A DNA stretch of 64,000 bases, taken from contig NZ_QOIM01000026.1 of assembly GCF_003323735.1 (NCBI RefSeq), positions 1 through 64,000 of the forward strand. The letters run 5' to 3'. The notes beneath the pieces are model-generated. The model was not told where the DNA came from, ran no database searches, and saw nothing but the letters and a program-made list of their open reading frames with translations. Source of the DNA: Streptomyces reniochalinae. Lineage in GTDB: Bacteria > Actinomycetota > Actinomycetes > Streptomycetales > Streptomycetaceae. Shown piece by piece: positions 16,011 through 25,440 of this stretch; the stretch's first letter is position 1; each line of letters begins with the position of its first letter. A program made the translations under genes and the position numbers.

Positions 16011-16877
16011 ATGGCCGGGGCGACCGACCGTTCGCCGCGGGCGGCGAAGCGTTCCGAGACGGCCGAGGGGGCACCGGCCTCGCAAGCCGAGGACTCCGCC
16101 AAGCGGACCGCCGCCCACCGGGAGCGCACCACGGGCACCCTGCAATCCGCGGATCGCGCCCTGGTGGCGCTGCTGGACTTCACCGAGCAACGGCCGGAGT
16201 GGGGGGTCAGCGAAATCGCCCGGCACCACGGCTGGGACAAGGCCGTCGCCCAGCGGCTGCTGACCACGCTCACCGCCCGTGGCTTCCTGATGTGCGACAG
16301 CACCACCCGCCGCTACCGGCTCGGTCCCGCCGTCTCACGCCTGGCCCGGGTCGGCGAGCACAGCGGGGTACTGCCGTCACTGGTCAGACCGGTGCTGGCC
16401 AGACTGCTGCGCGAGACCGGGGAGAGTGTGGTGCTCAACGTGCCCAACGGAGGCGGCTACCGGTGCGCCGCCGCCGTGGACGGTACCGGGCCCATCCGCT
16501 ACACCGCCCTCGTCGGCGCCCTGATGCCCGGGCACGCCGGGGCGTCGGGGCACGCTCTGTTCGCCTACTACCCGGAGGCCGAGATCCGGCAGATCTTCGG
16601 GGCCACCGCGTTGCAGCGGTTCACCGACACCACGCTCACCACCGTCGACGCCCTGCTGGAGCGGTACGCGGTCCTCCGCGAGCAGGGCTGGGGCATCAGC
16701 CACGGCGAGTACGACGAGGCGGTCACGGCCGTCTCGGCCCCTGTCTTCCAGGCCGGCACCATCGCGGCGTCCCTCACCGTCATCGGCCCGAGCCACCGGG
16801 TCAGCAACGCGGCCGACGACATCGTCGAAGCGCTGCTCGCCGGAGCGGCCGAGGCGACCGTCGCCTTCGGCGACTGA
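16011..16877 (+). CDS. IclR-family transcriptional regulator
   Basis: This is a 288-residue protein. After a basic, low-complexity N-terminus (about 1-40) comes the winged helix: TLQSADRALVALLDF, WGVSEIARHHGWDKAVAQRLLTTL and RGFLMCDSTTRRYRLGPAV. The C-terminal effector domain has LLRETGESVVLNVPNGGGYR, GASGHALFAYYPEAEI, LREQGWGISHGEYDEAVTAV and SAPVFQAG, all IclR landmarks. AGGAGG sits 8 nt before ATG. Upstream are a consensus promoter and a 9-bp-arm palindrome. Its position before transporter and peptidase genes suggests control of peptide utilisation. Confidence 0.92.
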   Translation: MAGATDRSPRAAKRSETAEGAPASQAEDSAKRTAAHRERTTGTLQSADRALVALLDFTEQRPEWGVSEIARHHGWDKAVAQRLLTTLTARGFLMCDSTTRRYRLGPAVSRLARVGEHSGVLPSLVRPVLARLLRETGESVVLNVPNGGGYRCAAAVDGTGPIRYTALVGALMPGHAGASGHALFAYYPEAEIRQIFGATALQRFTDTTLTTVDALLERYAVLREQGWGISHGEYDEAVTAVSAPVFQAGTIAASLTVIGPSHRVSNAADDIVEALLAGAAEATVAFGD

Positions 16878-17130
16878 CCTTCCCCTTCCCTCGACTCCCC
16901 TCGACAGTTGCCCTGGGCGGCCGGCTGCCCGCCCCTCCCCCGGGTCCGGCTCGCCGCCGCTCACCCGCTTGTGGCCGCTCCCGGCACACCCGTCCGACCT
17001 CCCCTTCGCAGCCGTCCTCCGCCTCAGTCCTCCCCCGTCCTCGGTAACGGCTCCTTCCCGTCACAGCCTGTCGGCGGCGCGCCTCGCGCCGCGACCGGCT
17101 CCGCCCTGCCCTGCCCCCGCGAGGTCCGCC

Positions 17131-18810
17131 ATGCCTTCTTCCGTCTCACCGGACACGGACACCACCGCTCCGCCGCCCGGCGGCGCGCCCCCCTCTCATC
17201 CGAGAGCGACCGAACCTTTCCTGCTCCTCGTGCTGGTCGCGCTGTCGGCGGTCGGTGCCGTCATCGGGATCGACCTCGTCGCCAAGCTCGGCATCTCCGC
17301 GAACACGGCGGTCGTCGGCGCCCTCATCGCCATGCTGATCGGGCGCGTCCCGCTGACGGTGCTGCGCCGGATGCGTTCCGTGCACCGGCAGAACCTGGCC
17401 CAGAGCGCCATCTCGGCCGCCACGTTCGCCGCCGCGAACGCGTTGCTGACCTCCGCGGCGGTGCCGTACGTCTTCGGGCGCAAGGACCTGGTCTGGCCGA
17501 TGCTGGCGGGCTCGTTCGTCGGGCTGCTCATCGACGCCTGGGTGCTCTACCGCTCCTTCGGCTCCCGGCTGCTGCCCGCCGAGGGCCCGTGGCCTCCGGG
17601 GGTCGCCGCCGCCGAGACCATCGAGGCGGGTGACAAGGGAGGCAAGCGCGCCGCGGTGCTCGCGGGCGGCACGGTCGTCGGACTGGTCGGTACCCTCTTC
17701 CACCTGCCGCTCTCGGCCGCCGGCGTCGCCTTCCTCGGGAACATCTGGGCGTTGTCGATGTTCGGCGTCGGGCTGGGGCTGCGCGAGTTCGGGCCCCAGC
17801 TGTTCGGCACCGACCTGGGGGCGGGTTACGTCCCGCACGGGGTGATGGTCGGCGCCGGACTCGTCGCGCTGGGCCAGGCGGTGACCGTCCTGACACGACG
17901 CAAGAGCAAACGCGTGAACACCCGGGAGCCCGGCACTGCGGCCACGCCGCCTCCGCCCGTACCCGACCGGGGCGCTGGGCCCACGTCGCCCGTGGTGGAC
18001 GAGGCCGCGCTGCGGCGCGCCCTGCTGCGCGGCTACGGGCTGTTCACGGCGGGCGCGGTTCTCCTCGCGCTGGCCGGCGGGCTCCTGGGCGAGATGAGCG
18101 TGCCCGCGCTGGTCGGGTGGGTGCTGTTCGCGGCGCTGGCCGCGCTGGTGCACGAGCTGATCGTGGGGCTGGCGGCGATGCAGTCGGGCTGGTTCCCCTC
18201 CTTCGCCGTCACCCTGATCTTCCTCATCCTGGGGCTGGTCATCGGCATTCCCTCCGTGCCGCTGGCGCTGCTGGTCGGCTACGTCTCGGCCACCGGGCCC
18301 GCCTTCGCCGACATGGGGTACGACCTGAAGGCGGGGTGGCTGCTGCGCCGTGACCACCGCCCCTGGGACCCGTGGGAACGGGCGGGCAGGCGCGAGCAGT
18401 TCCGTGCCGCGCTGGTCGGCTTCGCCGTGGCCCTGGCCGTGGTGGCCGTGCTGTGGCAGTCCTACTTCCGGCAGGGCCTGATCCCGCCCGTCGCGAAGGT
18501 CTACGCCGACACCGTCCGGCACGGTCTCAGCGACGGCGACGCGCTGCGCACCATGCTGCTGTGGGCGGTTCCCGGCGCGCTGATCCAGCTGTTGGGCGGT
18601 ACGCGACGGCAGATGGGCGTCATGCTGGCGACGGGTCTGCTCATCCTCACCCCGCACGCCTGTGTGCTGGTCCTGGCCGGACTGGCGGTGCGTGTGGTCT
18701 ACCGGCGGCTGCGCGGCCGACAGGCCGACTCGGAGCTCAACCTCGTCGGCGCCGGGCTCATCGCCGGCAGTTCCCTCGGGGACTCGGCGCAGATCATCAA
18801 GGCCGGGTGA
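17131..18810 (+). CDS. OPT-family oligopeptide transporter
   Basis: This is a 559-residue protein with about 14 membrane segments. The pattern VGALIAMLIGRVPL and SAISAATFAAANALLTSAAVPY near the N-terminus, the glycine-rich LGNIWALSMFGVGLGLREFG and the C-terminal ELNLVGAGLIAGSSLGDSAQ (followed by II) match OPT/YSL-like permeases that move peptides or metal chelates with protons. A Pro-rich hydrophilic loop (about 310-335) divides the two halves. The start at 17131 has GAGG 10 nt upstream; the open frame extends upstream to 16969 without coding character. It is followed after 122 nt by two peptidase genes on the same strand, which suggests a peptide import role. Confidence 0.8.
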   Translation: MPSSVSPDTDTTAPPPGGAPPSHPRATEPFLLLVLVALSAVGAVIGIDLVAKLGISANTAVVGALIAMLIGRVPLTVLRRMRSVHRQNLAQSAISAATFAAANALLTSAAVPYVFGRKDLVWPMLAGSFVGLLIDAWVLYRSFGSRLLPAEGPWPPGVAAAETIEAGDKGGKRAAVLAGGTVVGLVGTLFHLPLSAAGVAFLGNIWALSMFGVGLGLREFGPQLFGTDLGAGYVPHGVMVGAGLVALGQAVTVLTRRKSKRVNTREPGTAATPPPPVPDRGAGPTSPVVDEAALRRALLRGYGLFTAGAVLLALAGGLLGEMSVPALVGWVLFAALAALVHELIVGLAAMQSGWFPSFAVTLIFLILGLVIGIPSVPLALLVGYVSATGPAFADMGYDLKAGWLLRRDHRPWDPWERAGRREQFRAALVGFAVALAVVAVLWQSYFRQGLIPPVAKVYADTVRHGLSDGDALRTMLLWAVPGALIQLLGGTRRQMGVMLATGLLILTPHACVLVLAGLAVRVVYRRLRGRQADSELNLVGAGLIAGSSLGDSAQIIKAG

Positions 18811-18932
18811 CTCCTGACGTGACGCCCTCCCGCACACCACGGTGCGTGCCGCGCGCCCGGCCGCCCCCGCCGTGGACGAGCCGCCGCGCACCGCGGCCCG
18901 ACGCACGACGCACGCAGTACGAGGAGAACCCC

Positions 18933-19997
18933 ATGGAAATGCACAGCCGTCTCGAACCACGCGCCGAGTACCTCGGCTTCGAACTCGCCCTCGCCGCCCG
19001 CAAGCTGGTCGAGCAGGTCATGCTGGTCAAGCCGGGCGAGCACGTGGTGCTCACGGGCGACACCAGCAGTGACCGGCGGGTCGTGGACGCCACAGCGCAC
19101 GCGGTCGCCGCCGCCGGCGCGCACCCTGTCATCGTCTGGTACGAGACGCTGCCGGGCTCTTCCATGGAGCCGCCGCGACCGGTCGCCGGAGCCATCGCGG
19201 ACGCGGACGTGTGGATCGAGTTCGCCGTCTCCTACCTCATGCACTCCGACGCCTTCCGCGCCGCCATGAGGAACGGCTGCCGCTACACCAATCTGACCGC
19301 CATGGACGTGCAGATGCTCGTCGCCACCGTGGGCCGCCCGGACTTCGACGGTGTGATACGGCTCGGCAAGGCGCTGGTGAAGCTGCTGGAGGACGCCGAC
19401 GAGGTGCGCATCACCTCCGCGAACGGCACCGACATCACAGGGCGCAACGGGACGCGGCCGATCAACCTGCGCGGCAAGCCCGCCGAGAAGCCGGGCGAGA
19501 CCGTCATGCTCTCCGGGCAGATCTCCTGGAACCCCCTGGAGGAGACGCAGAACGGCACACTGGTCTTCGACGGCGCGCTGTGGCCGCCGGACGAGTTGGG
19601 GCTGCTGCGCTCCCCGGTCCGCTGCACCGTCGAGAACGGCGTCGTCACGGCCATCGAGGGCGGGCAGGACGCCGAGACGTTCCGCCGCTGGATGGAGTCG
19701 TGGGACGACCCGAACATGTTCCGCGTCGCGCACTGGTCGCTGGGCTTCAACCCCGGGGTGCCGGCGCCCACCGGCCGGATCGTCGAGGACGAGCGGGTCT
19801 TCGGCTGTGTGGAGCTGGGCATCGGCACCAAGGGCGCCTGGATCGGCGGCGATCCCTGGGTCGCGGCCGCACACACCGACGGCAGTGTGCTGGGCCCCTC
19901 CATCTACCTGGACGGCGAAGCCATCGAGAAGGACGGCCGCTACGTGCACCCGGAGCTGGTCCGCATCTGCGCAGAGCTCGGCGTCGCGGGGTACTGA
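18933..19997 (+). CDS. M29/NicX-like aminopeptidase
   Basis: This is a 354-residue soluble protein. It matches the aminopeptidase T (M29)/2,5-dihydroxypyridine dioxygenase (NicX) superfamily: LVEQVMLVKPGEHVVLTGDT, EIFRV-like loop RVAHWSLGFNPGVP, GCVELGIGTKGAWIGG followed by DPWVAAAHTDGSVLGPSIYL, and the C-terminal KDGRYVHPELV. Metal ligands in the family are Glu and His residues within these C-terminal motifs. GAGGAG is 7 nt before ATG. Placement between a peptide transporter and a proline iminopeptidase supports the peptidase reading, though a ring-cleaving dioxygenase cannot be excluded from sequence alone. Confidence 0.75.
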   Translation: MEMHSRLEPRAEYLGFELALAARKLVEQVMLVKPGEHVVLTGDTSSDRRVVDATAHAVAAAGAHPVIVWYETLPGSSMEPPRPVAGAIADADVWIEFAVSYLMHSDAFRAAMRNGCRYTNLTAMDVQMLVATVGRPDFDGVIRLGKALVKLLEDADEVRITSANGTDITGRNGTRPINLRGKPAEKPGETVMLSGQISWNPLEETQNGTLVFDGALWPPDELGLLRSPVRCTVENGVVTAIEGGQDAETFRRWMESWDDPNMFRVAHWSLGFNPGVPAPTGRIVEDERVFGCVELGIGTKGAWIGGDPWVAAAHTDGSVLGPSIYLDGEAIEKDGRYVHPELVRICAELGVAGY

Positions 19998-20081
19998 CCG
20001 CCGCGTACCCGCTGTCGTTCCGCACGGGGGGAGGGCACCGTCCCCTCCCCCCGTGCGCCCCATCTCCCCAGGAGTCGCCCG

Positions 20082-21431
20082 ATGAACTCCCCTGCCGGCC
20101 CACGCGCCCACGCGCCGGTCACCTACCGCCACGACGGCCTCGTGTGCACCGACCACACCCTCGACGTCCCCCTGGACCACACCGATCCCGACGGCCCGAC
20201 GCTGGCTCTCTTCGCCCGCGAGGTCACCGCGGCCGGCCGCGCACACGAAGACCTGCCGCGGCTGCTGTGGCTCCAGGGAGGGCCCGGCGGACGCGCCGAG
20301 CGCCCCAACGCCGCCGGTGCGTGGCTGCGGCGCGCCCTCCAGGACTACCGCGTCGTGCTCATGGACCAGCGGGGCACAGGACGCAGCACCCCCGCGGACC
20401 GGCGCACCCTCGCCGCCTTCCCCGACGCCGAGGCGACCGCCGCCTACCTGGCGCACTTTCGCGCGGACTCCATCGTCCGCGACGCCGAGGCGCTGCGCGG
20501 CCACCTTCAAGGCGGCTCGGACCCGCGGGACGCGCCGCCTTGGACAGTGCTCGGGCAGAGCTTCGGCGGCTTCTGCGCCCTGAGCTACCTCAGCCTCGCT
20601 CCCGAGGGCCTGTCCCAGGTGTTCATCACCGGAGGGCTGCCCACCCTCACCGGGCACGCCGACGACGTCTACCGCGCCGCCTACGCCCGCACCCTCGCGC
20701 ACAACGAGCGGTACTTCGCGCGCTACCCGGGCGACCAGGCCCTGGCCGACGCCGTCGCCGCGCACCTGGACGGCAACGACGTCCGCATGCCCTCGGGCGA
20801 ACGGCTGAGCGTGCGCCGCTTCCAGATGCTGGGCATCACCTTCGGCACCGCCGCGAAGTTCGACAGCCTGCACTACCTGCTGGAGAGCGCGTTCGTACCG
20901 GGCCCGCGGGGGCCCGAGCTGTCGGATGTCTTCCTGCGCGGCGCCGACGCGGTGCTCTCCTTCGCCGAACGGCCCCTCTACGCACTGCTGCACGAGCCGA
21001 TCTACGGTCAGGGCGGCAGGCCGACGGCGTGGTCGGCGCACCGGATCCGGGAGGAGTTCCCCGCCTTCGACGCCACGGGGATCGCGCACGGCGGCGCCGG
21101 GCCGCTCCGCTTCACCGGCGAGATGATCTACCCCTGGCAGTTCGAGGAGGACCCCGCGCTCGTACCGCTGCGTGAGACCGCCGAGGTGCTGGCCAGGCGC
21201 ACCGACTGGCCGGCCCTTTACGACGTGGACCGGCTGGCGGCCAACGAGGTGCCCGTCGCGGCCGCCGTCTACTACGACGACATGTTCGTCGACCGTGAGC
21301 AGGCGCTCGGGACGGCCTCGCTGGTGCGCGGGCTGCGGCCGTGGATCACCAACACGCACGCCCACGACGGCGTCCGCACCGACCCCGCCGTCCTGGACCG
21401 GCTGTTGGCCATGGCCCGCGGCGCGCTCTGA
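20082..21431 (+). CDS. Proline iminopeptidase-like alpha/beta hydrolase (S33)
   Basis: This is a 449-residue protein. The oxyanion segment LWLQGGPGGR (about 63-71), the strand and turn VVLMDQRGTGRS, the nucleophile elbow GQSFGG (Ser about 160), the acid in AAVYYDDMFVD and the C-terminal His in ITNTHAHDGVR are in the order expected for a proline iminopeptidase. The length fits the larger actinobacterial type of about 430-450 residues with a helical cap. It probably removes N-terminal proline from peptides in the cytoplasm. It follows the aminopeptidase gene by 84 nt and ends at a strong terminator, so it closes the peptide-utilisation set. Confidence 0.9.
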   Translation: MNSPAGPRAHAPVTYRHDGLVCTDHTLDVPLDHTDPDGPTLALFAREVTAAGRAHEDLPRLLWLQGGPGGRAERPNAAGAWLRRALQDYRVVLMDQRGTGRSTPADRRTLAAFPDAEATAAYLAHFRADSIVRDAEALRGHLQGGSDPRDAPPWTVLGQSFGGFCALSYLSLAPEGLSQVFITGGLPTLTGHADDVYRAAYARTLAHNERYFARYPGDQALADAVAAHLDGNDVRMPSGERLSVRRFQMLGITFGTAAKFDSLHYLLESAFVPGPRGPELSDVFLRGADAVLSFAERPLYALLHEPIYGQGGRPTAWSAHRIREEFPAFDATGIAHGGAGPLRFTGEMIYPWQFEEDPALVPLRETAEVLARRTDWPALYDVDRLAANEVPVAAAVYYDDMFVDREQALGTASLVRGLRPWITNTHAHDGVRTDPAVLDRLLAMARGAL

Positions 21432-21440
21432 GCGACCCGC

Positions 21441-21479
21441 TCCGGGCACGGGCGTGTGCGGTGCACGCCCGTGCCCGGA
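21441..21479. terminator. Terminator between the peptidase and GH64 genes
   Basis: There is a perfect 16-bp stem (TCCGGGCACGGGCGTG and its complement) with a 7-nt loop, 10 nt after the peptidase stop codon. It lies between convergent genes, so it probably serves both strands. Confidence 0.85.
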
Positions 21480-21513
21480 GGGCGTCCGGCCGACCGGCCG
21501 GAAGGGGGACGGG

Positions 21514-22686
21514 TCACTCGAAGGGCGTCAGGGTGAGCGTCATCTCCTTCACCCCGCCGTCCTCGATGTAGGAAGCGAAGCCGCCCACGTCGTCGAAGGC
21601 GAAACCGTAGGCCTTGCCGTCCTCGGTGGCGGCGTGCATGGCCTTGGCGTAGTGGTGGGTGAGGTCGCCCTGGTAGAAGGCGGCCGGGTCGGTGGTGGGC
21701 TGGTCGGCCGTCGACAGCAGGGTCGTGCGGTTGAAGGCGGCGCCCAGGATGGCGGCCACCGGTCCCGTGGTGCCGTCGTTGGGCGCGGCCAGGGCGCCGT
21801 CACAGAAGAGGACGTCCGTGGTGGTCGGCTTGGAGAACGAGACGGAGGCCGGTCCCGTGAAGGACAGCGTGTCGCCCGCCACGCGGCCGGTGAAGTCGCC
21901 CGCGTTGGTGGTGACCTTCAGGTCCTTGCCCTGGTAGGCGGACCAGACCTCGTCGATGTAGGACGCGAAGTAGTCCTCGGCGAACAGGCCGGCGCCGATG
22001 CCGTGTCCTGGCGCGATGACGCGCTTGTCGTCGATGACGAGCCGGGAGAACGCCTCGACGCCCTTGACCTGGTCGAAGATGCCGGCCCGCGCGCCGGGCT
22101 TGAGCGTGCCGGTGGTCTGGTCGGAGGCGCCCTTGAGCCCGATGGCCAGCGGAACGCTGAACATGTCCACCATGGTGGTGTTGCAGTACATGGCGCCGCC
22201 CTTGTAGGTGAACTCGGCGCAGTCGTGCACGACGGGGTAGTTCGGGTCGGACTCGACCCAGGCCGCGGGGTAGGCCAGCGCCGCACCCTGCTCGGAGCCG
22301 ACGGCCTTGAACTTCAGCTTCTCGCCGCAGGAGACGTAGATCCGGCCGGACATCTCGGGCAGCTGCACGGTCGTCTCGTTGCCGGACAGCGAGATGGCGT
22401 AGTCGGTGTAGCCGTCAGGACCGTTGTCGGAGAGCTGGACCTGCCGCAGCTCGCCCTCGGGCGTGACGTAGCACTGGTTGGTGCCGTCGTTGCCCACGAT
22501 GTAGAGGTGGATCGAGGCGTTGTCGTAGGCACCGCTGTTGTTGACGATTTTCAGCGGCAGGCCGGCCGCCTTGGGCTGCGAAGGGCTGCCGGCGCTCGCC
22601 TGCTGGGCTATGAGCGCTCCCGCGGGGACGGCGAGTGCGGTCGCTGCGGCGCTGCGCAGCAGTACGCGTCGGCTGAAGGGGGACAC
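21514..22686 (-). CDS. Glycoside hydrolase family 64 beta-1,3-glucanase, Tat-exported
   Basis: This is a 390-residue protein. The N-terminus SRRVLLRSAAATALAVPAGA is a twin-arginine signal. The mature part starts LPLKIVNNSG and continues with YIVGNDGTNQCYV, SCGEKLKFKAV, HDCAEFTYKGGAMYCNTTMV and the C-terminal GGFASYIEDGG, matching GH64 laminaripentaose-producing beta-1,3-glucanases with a thaumatin-like domain. The catalytic pair of the family is Glu/Asp in the central barrel (Glu-Phe-Thr region and downstream). It would hydrolyse fungal or algal beta-1,3-glucan outside the cell. The start is GTG, with GGAGG 10 nt upstream. The likely promoter lies about 290 nt upstream (22984-23013) with carbon-control-like sites. 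Confidence 0.9.
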   Translation of the reverse strand: MSPFSRRVLLRSAAATALAVPAGALIAQQASAGSPSQPKAAGLPLKIVNNSGAYDNASIHLYIVGNDGTNQCYVTPEGELRQVQLSDNGPDGYTDYAISLSGNETTVQLPEMSGRIYVSCGEKLKFKAVGSEQGAALAYPAAWVESDPNYPVVHDCAEFTYKGGAMYCNTTMVDMFSVPLAIGLKGASDQTTGTLKPGARAGIFDQVKGVEAFSRLVIDDKRVIAPGHGIGAGLFAEDYFASYIDEVWSAYQGKDLKVTTNAGDFTGRVAGDTLSFTGPASVSFSKPTTTDVLFCDGALAAPNDGTTGPVAAILGAAFNRTTLLSTADQPTTDPAAFYQGDLTHHYAKAMHAATEDGKAYGFAFDDVGGFASYIEDGGVKEMTLTLTPFE

Positions 22687-22958
22687 GGGATCGAACCTCC
22701 GGTGTTCGCGACGGTCACCCGGCCGGCGGGCGGTAACCCGTCGGACCTGGTGTAGGGGCGGGTTGCCTGCCGGGCCGGGCCGCGCCGGCGGGTGCCGTCC
22801 GCGTCGCGGCCTGGCAGGTCGGCGTGACGTCGCGCGCTCGCGGACCGCTGGCTCGCGGACCGTGCCGCCGCTCCCGGGCGCCCCGGAGCCGGTGCCCCGT
22901 CGGTGGGCACACGTGTGGCCGTCGTCATGACATGCGCTCCTCTTCGGTGGGGGGTGAT

Positions 22959-23013
22959 GAGCGCTCTCACGTCACGGAAAAGCACCGTGTCCGAAGGTAT
23001 GGACCATCGTCAA
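22959..23013 (-). promoter_or_regulatory. Promoter region of the GH64 gene with DasR-like and LacI-like sites
   Basis: On the minus strand, TTGACG (23008-23013) is followed by an 18-nt spacer and a weak -10 CACGGT (22984-22989). The spacer contains TGGTCCATACCT (22995-23006), 11 of 12 positions equal to the direct repeat TGGTCCAGACCT of chitinase promoters under GlcNAc (DasR-type) control. Just downstream of the expected start is the 8-bp palindrome GAGCGCTC (22959-22966), the core of CebR/LacI-type operators. The remaining leader (22687-22958) is about 270 nt and holds only a weak small ORF (ATG at 22928). Confidence 0.45.
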
Positions 23014-23142
23014 GAGGCAGACCGATATTCGCTTTGATCTCGTCTCGGATTGAACCGAACGCGGCCGGCAGCCGTAATGAGACCGGCCCGTCCGGGAATT
23101 ACGGGCGGGGCCGGCGGATACCCGCGCCGCCGGCCTGAGACG

Positions 23143-25425
23143 TCAGCCGGGGCGTTCCGCGCTGCCCGCCGCGACTGCGTCCGACAACCCCACCGGCAGC
23201 GGGGACCGGTGCAGGATGCCGAGTGTCCGGGTGGCGCGGGTCAGAGCGACGTAGAGGTCGCTCGTGGTGAACTCGGCGGGCTCGACGACCAGGACCTGGT
23301 CGAATTCGAGGCCCTTGGCCTGGCGTGGGGTGAGCAGGACGAGGTGCCGGGTCAGGTCGGGGTCGGCGCCCGCGACGACCCCCGGAAGGAGGGCGGCCAG
23401 ATCATCGTGCAGTCGCCGGGGCGCGATGACGGCGAGGCGTCCCTCCTGCGGGGTCTCGGCGGCCGCTGCCTCGGCAGCGGCCGCCGCCAGGTCGCCGGAC
23501 ACCTGCCTGATCCACGGCAGGGTGCCCTCGGAGCGGACCGAGGAGGGCGGCGTGAATCCGGGCCGCTCGGCGGCCACGACGGCGGCGGCGAGTTCCATCA
23601 CCTCGCTGGGTGTGCGGTAGTTGACGTCCAGCCGGGAGTGCTCCCAGCGGTCACCGACGTAGGGATCGAGGATGTCCTCCCAGGAGCCGACACCGGATTC
23701 CTCGGAGGTCTGCGTGGGGTCGCCGACAAGGGTCATGGAACGGGAGGGGCAGCGCCGCATCAGCAGCCGCCACGCCATCGGGGAGAGTTCCTGCGCCTCG
23801 TCGACGATGACGTGTCCGAAGGCCCAGGTGCGGTCGGCGGCGGCGCGTTCGGCCGCCGTGCGGTGGTCGGCCTCCTCGTGGCGCTCGGCCATGCGCTCCG
23901 CGTCGATGATGTCGTGCGCGGCGAGGACCTCCGACTCGGTGTCCTCGAACTCGAACGACTCGGAGCCGCGGGCGACCTCCAGGACGCCCTGCGCGTACTC
24001 GATGCGCTCCTGGCGTTCGGCCTCCGCCGCGGCCTGCCGCGCGCTGTCGTCCTCGCCGAGGAGTTCGGCGGCCTCGTCCAGCAGCGGTGTGTCCGCCGGG
24101 GTCCAGTCGGCGGGCGAGGTGTGGGGTCTGCGGACGGCGGCGGCGTCCTCGTCGCAGAGGTGGGTGGGTTCCGACAGGTAGCCGGCGACGAACTCCACCG
24201 GGCCGATCTCGGGCCACAGTTGGGCGATCGCCGCGTGCACGTCGGGGTTGGCGGCGATGGTCTTGCCGAGTTGGGCGATGTCGTCGGGGCCCAGGAGGTT
24301 CGGGCCGCCGTAGGGGTCGGTCCCGATGCGCTCGACGAGCTGTGCCGTGAGCGCGTCGACGACGCGGAAGGCGAAGTGCGGCCGGGCCAGGTTGTGCGGG
24401 AGCAGGGTGGCGCGTGCGGCCTCGCGGGCCTCGTCGGCGAGGTGCCAGTCGAGGACCAGGTCGCCGTCGTCGTTCGGAATGATCATCGGCTCACCCGGCT
24501 CGGGTACCCGCTGCCGGTCGCGGACGGCCAGCCGCAGGATCTCCGCCATCTCGGCGCGGCCCTTGACCTCGGCGGCCCGAGCGCTGTCCGTGCCCCGCGC
24601 CTCGATGCCGGGGAACAGCTCGCCGAGGGTGGCCAGCAGCACACCCGTCTCGCCGAGCGACGGCAGCACCTCACCGATGTAGGCGAGGAACGCCGGGTTC
24701 GGGCCGACGACCAGCACGGCACGCCTGGCGAGGAGTTCGCGCTGCTCGTAGAGGAGGAACGCGGCCCGGTGCAGCGCCACGGCGGTCTTTCCGGTACCGG
24801 GCCCGCCCTCCACCACGAGGACGCCGCGGTGCGGTGCGCGGATGATGCGGTCCTGCTCGGCCTGGATGGTGCGCACGATGTCGCTCATGCGGCCGGTGCG
24901 GGCGGCGTTCAGGGAGGCGAGGAGGACGGTGTCACCGCTGGGGTCCTCGTGCCCGGTGCGTGCGGTGTCACCCAGGTCGAGGACCTCGTCGTGCAGCTCG
25001 GTGACGGTGCGGCCCTGCGTGGTGATGTGGCGCCTGCGGCGCAGGCCCATGGGGGTGTGCCCGGTGGCCAGGTAGAAGGGGCGGGCCGCGGGCGCGCGCC
25101 AGTCGATGAGGATCGGGGTGCGCTCGGGGTCCTTTTCCTCGTCCTCGCGGAGGCCGATGCGGCCGATGTGGTGCGCGGTGCCGCCCGCGAGGTCGATACG
25201 GCCGAAGCACAGCGAGCCGTCGACGGAGTTCAGCGCGGTCAGCGACCTCGTGCGTTCCGCCAGGCGCACGTCGCGTTCGACGCGTCCCTGCTTGGTGTTG
25301 CCGTCCGGCTCCTGCGCCTGGGCGACCGCCGACTCGGCCCACCGGCGCAGTGTGTCGACACGCGCGTAAAGGTGATCGACGTATTCCTGCTCGCTCCGCA
25401 ATGCGACGCTTTCCCGGTTTGACAA
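23143..25425 (-). CDS. helR: HelR/HelD-type RNA polymerase-associated helicase
   Basis: This is a UvrD-like SF1 ATPase of 760 residues. The N-terminal antiparallel helices (LRSEQEYVDHLYARVDTLR) would reach into the RNA polymerase secondary channel; then come CFGRIDL, LIDWRAPAARPFY, the Walker A VEGGPGTGKTAVALHR, HVIVDEAQELSPMAWRLLMR (motif II), SMTLVGDPTQTS and KGLEFDQVLVVEP. Actinobacterial HelD/HelR proteins recycle stalled polymerase and can displace rifamycins. No ATG or GTG is near; the TTG at 25425 is chosen because AGGGAG stands 5 nt upstream. Two inverted repeats sit at its promoter. The gene stands alone between hairpins. Confidence 0.88.
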   Translation of the reverse strand: MSNRESVALRSEQEYVDHLYARVDTLRRWAESAVAQAQEPDGNTKQGRVERDVRLAERTRSLTALNSVDGSLCFGRIDLAGGTAHHIGRIGLREDEEKDPERTPILIDWRAPAARPFYLATGHTPMGLRRRRHITTQGRTVTELHDEVLDLGDTARTGHEDPSGDTVLLASLNAARTGRMSDIVRTIQAEQDRIIRAPHRGVLVVEGGPGTGKTAVALHRAAFLLYEQRELLARRAVLVVGPNPAFLAYIGEVLPSLGETGVLLATLGELFPGIEARGTDSARAAEVKGRAEMAEILRLAVRDRQRVPEPGEPMIIPNDDGDLVLDWHLADEAREAARATLLPHNLARPHFAFRVVDALTAQLVERIGTDPYGGPNLLGPDDIAQLGKTIAANPDVHAAIAQLWPEIGPVEFVAGYLSEPTHLCDEDAAAVRRPHTSPADWTPADTPLLDEAAELLGEDDSARQAAAEAERQERIEYAQGVLEVARGSESFEFEDTESEVLAAHDIIDAERMAERHEEADHRTAAERAAADRTWAFGHVIVDEAQELSPMAWRLLMRRCPSRSMTLVGDPTQTSEESGVGSWEDILDPYVGDRWEHSRLDVNYRTPSEVMELAAAVVAAERPGFTPPSSVRSEGTLPWIRQVSGDLAAAAAEAAAAETPQEGRLAVIAPRRLHDDLAALLPGVVAGADPDLTRHLVLLTPRQAKGLEFDQVLVVEPAEFTTSDLYVALTRATRTLGILHRSPLPVGLSDAVAAGSAERPG

Positions 25426-25440
25426 ATCGGCTCCCTGCCC

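Noticed and set aside
22608..22928. Small protein encoded in the GH64 leader
   Set aside because: The frame is Arg/Pro/Ala-rich with mixed codon bias, overlaps the GH64 start and matches no family.
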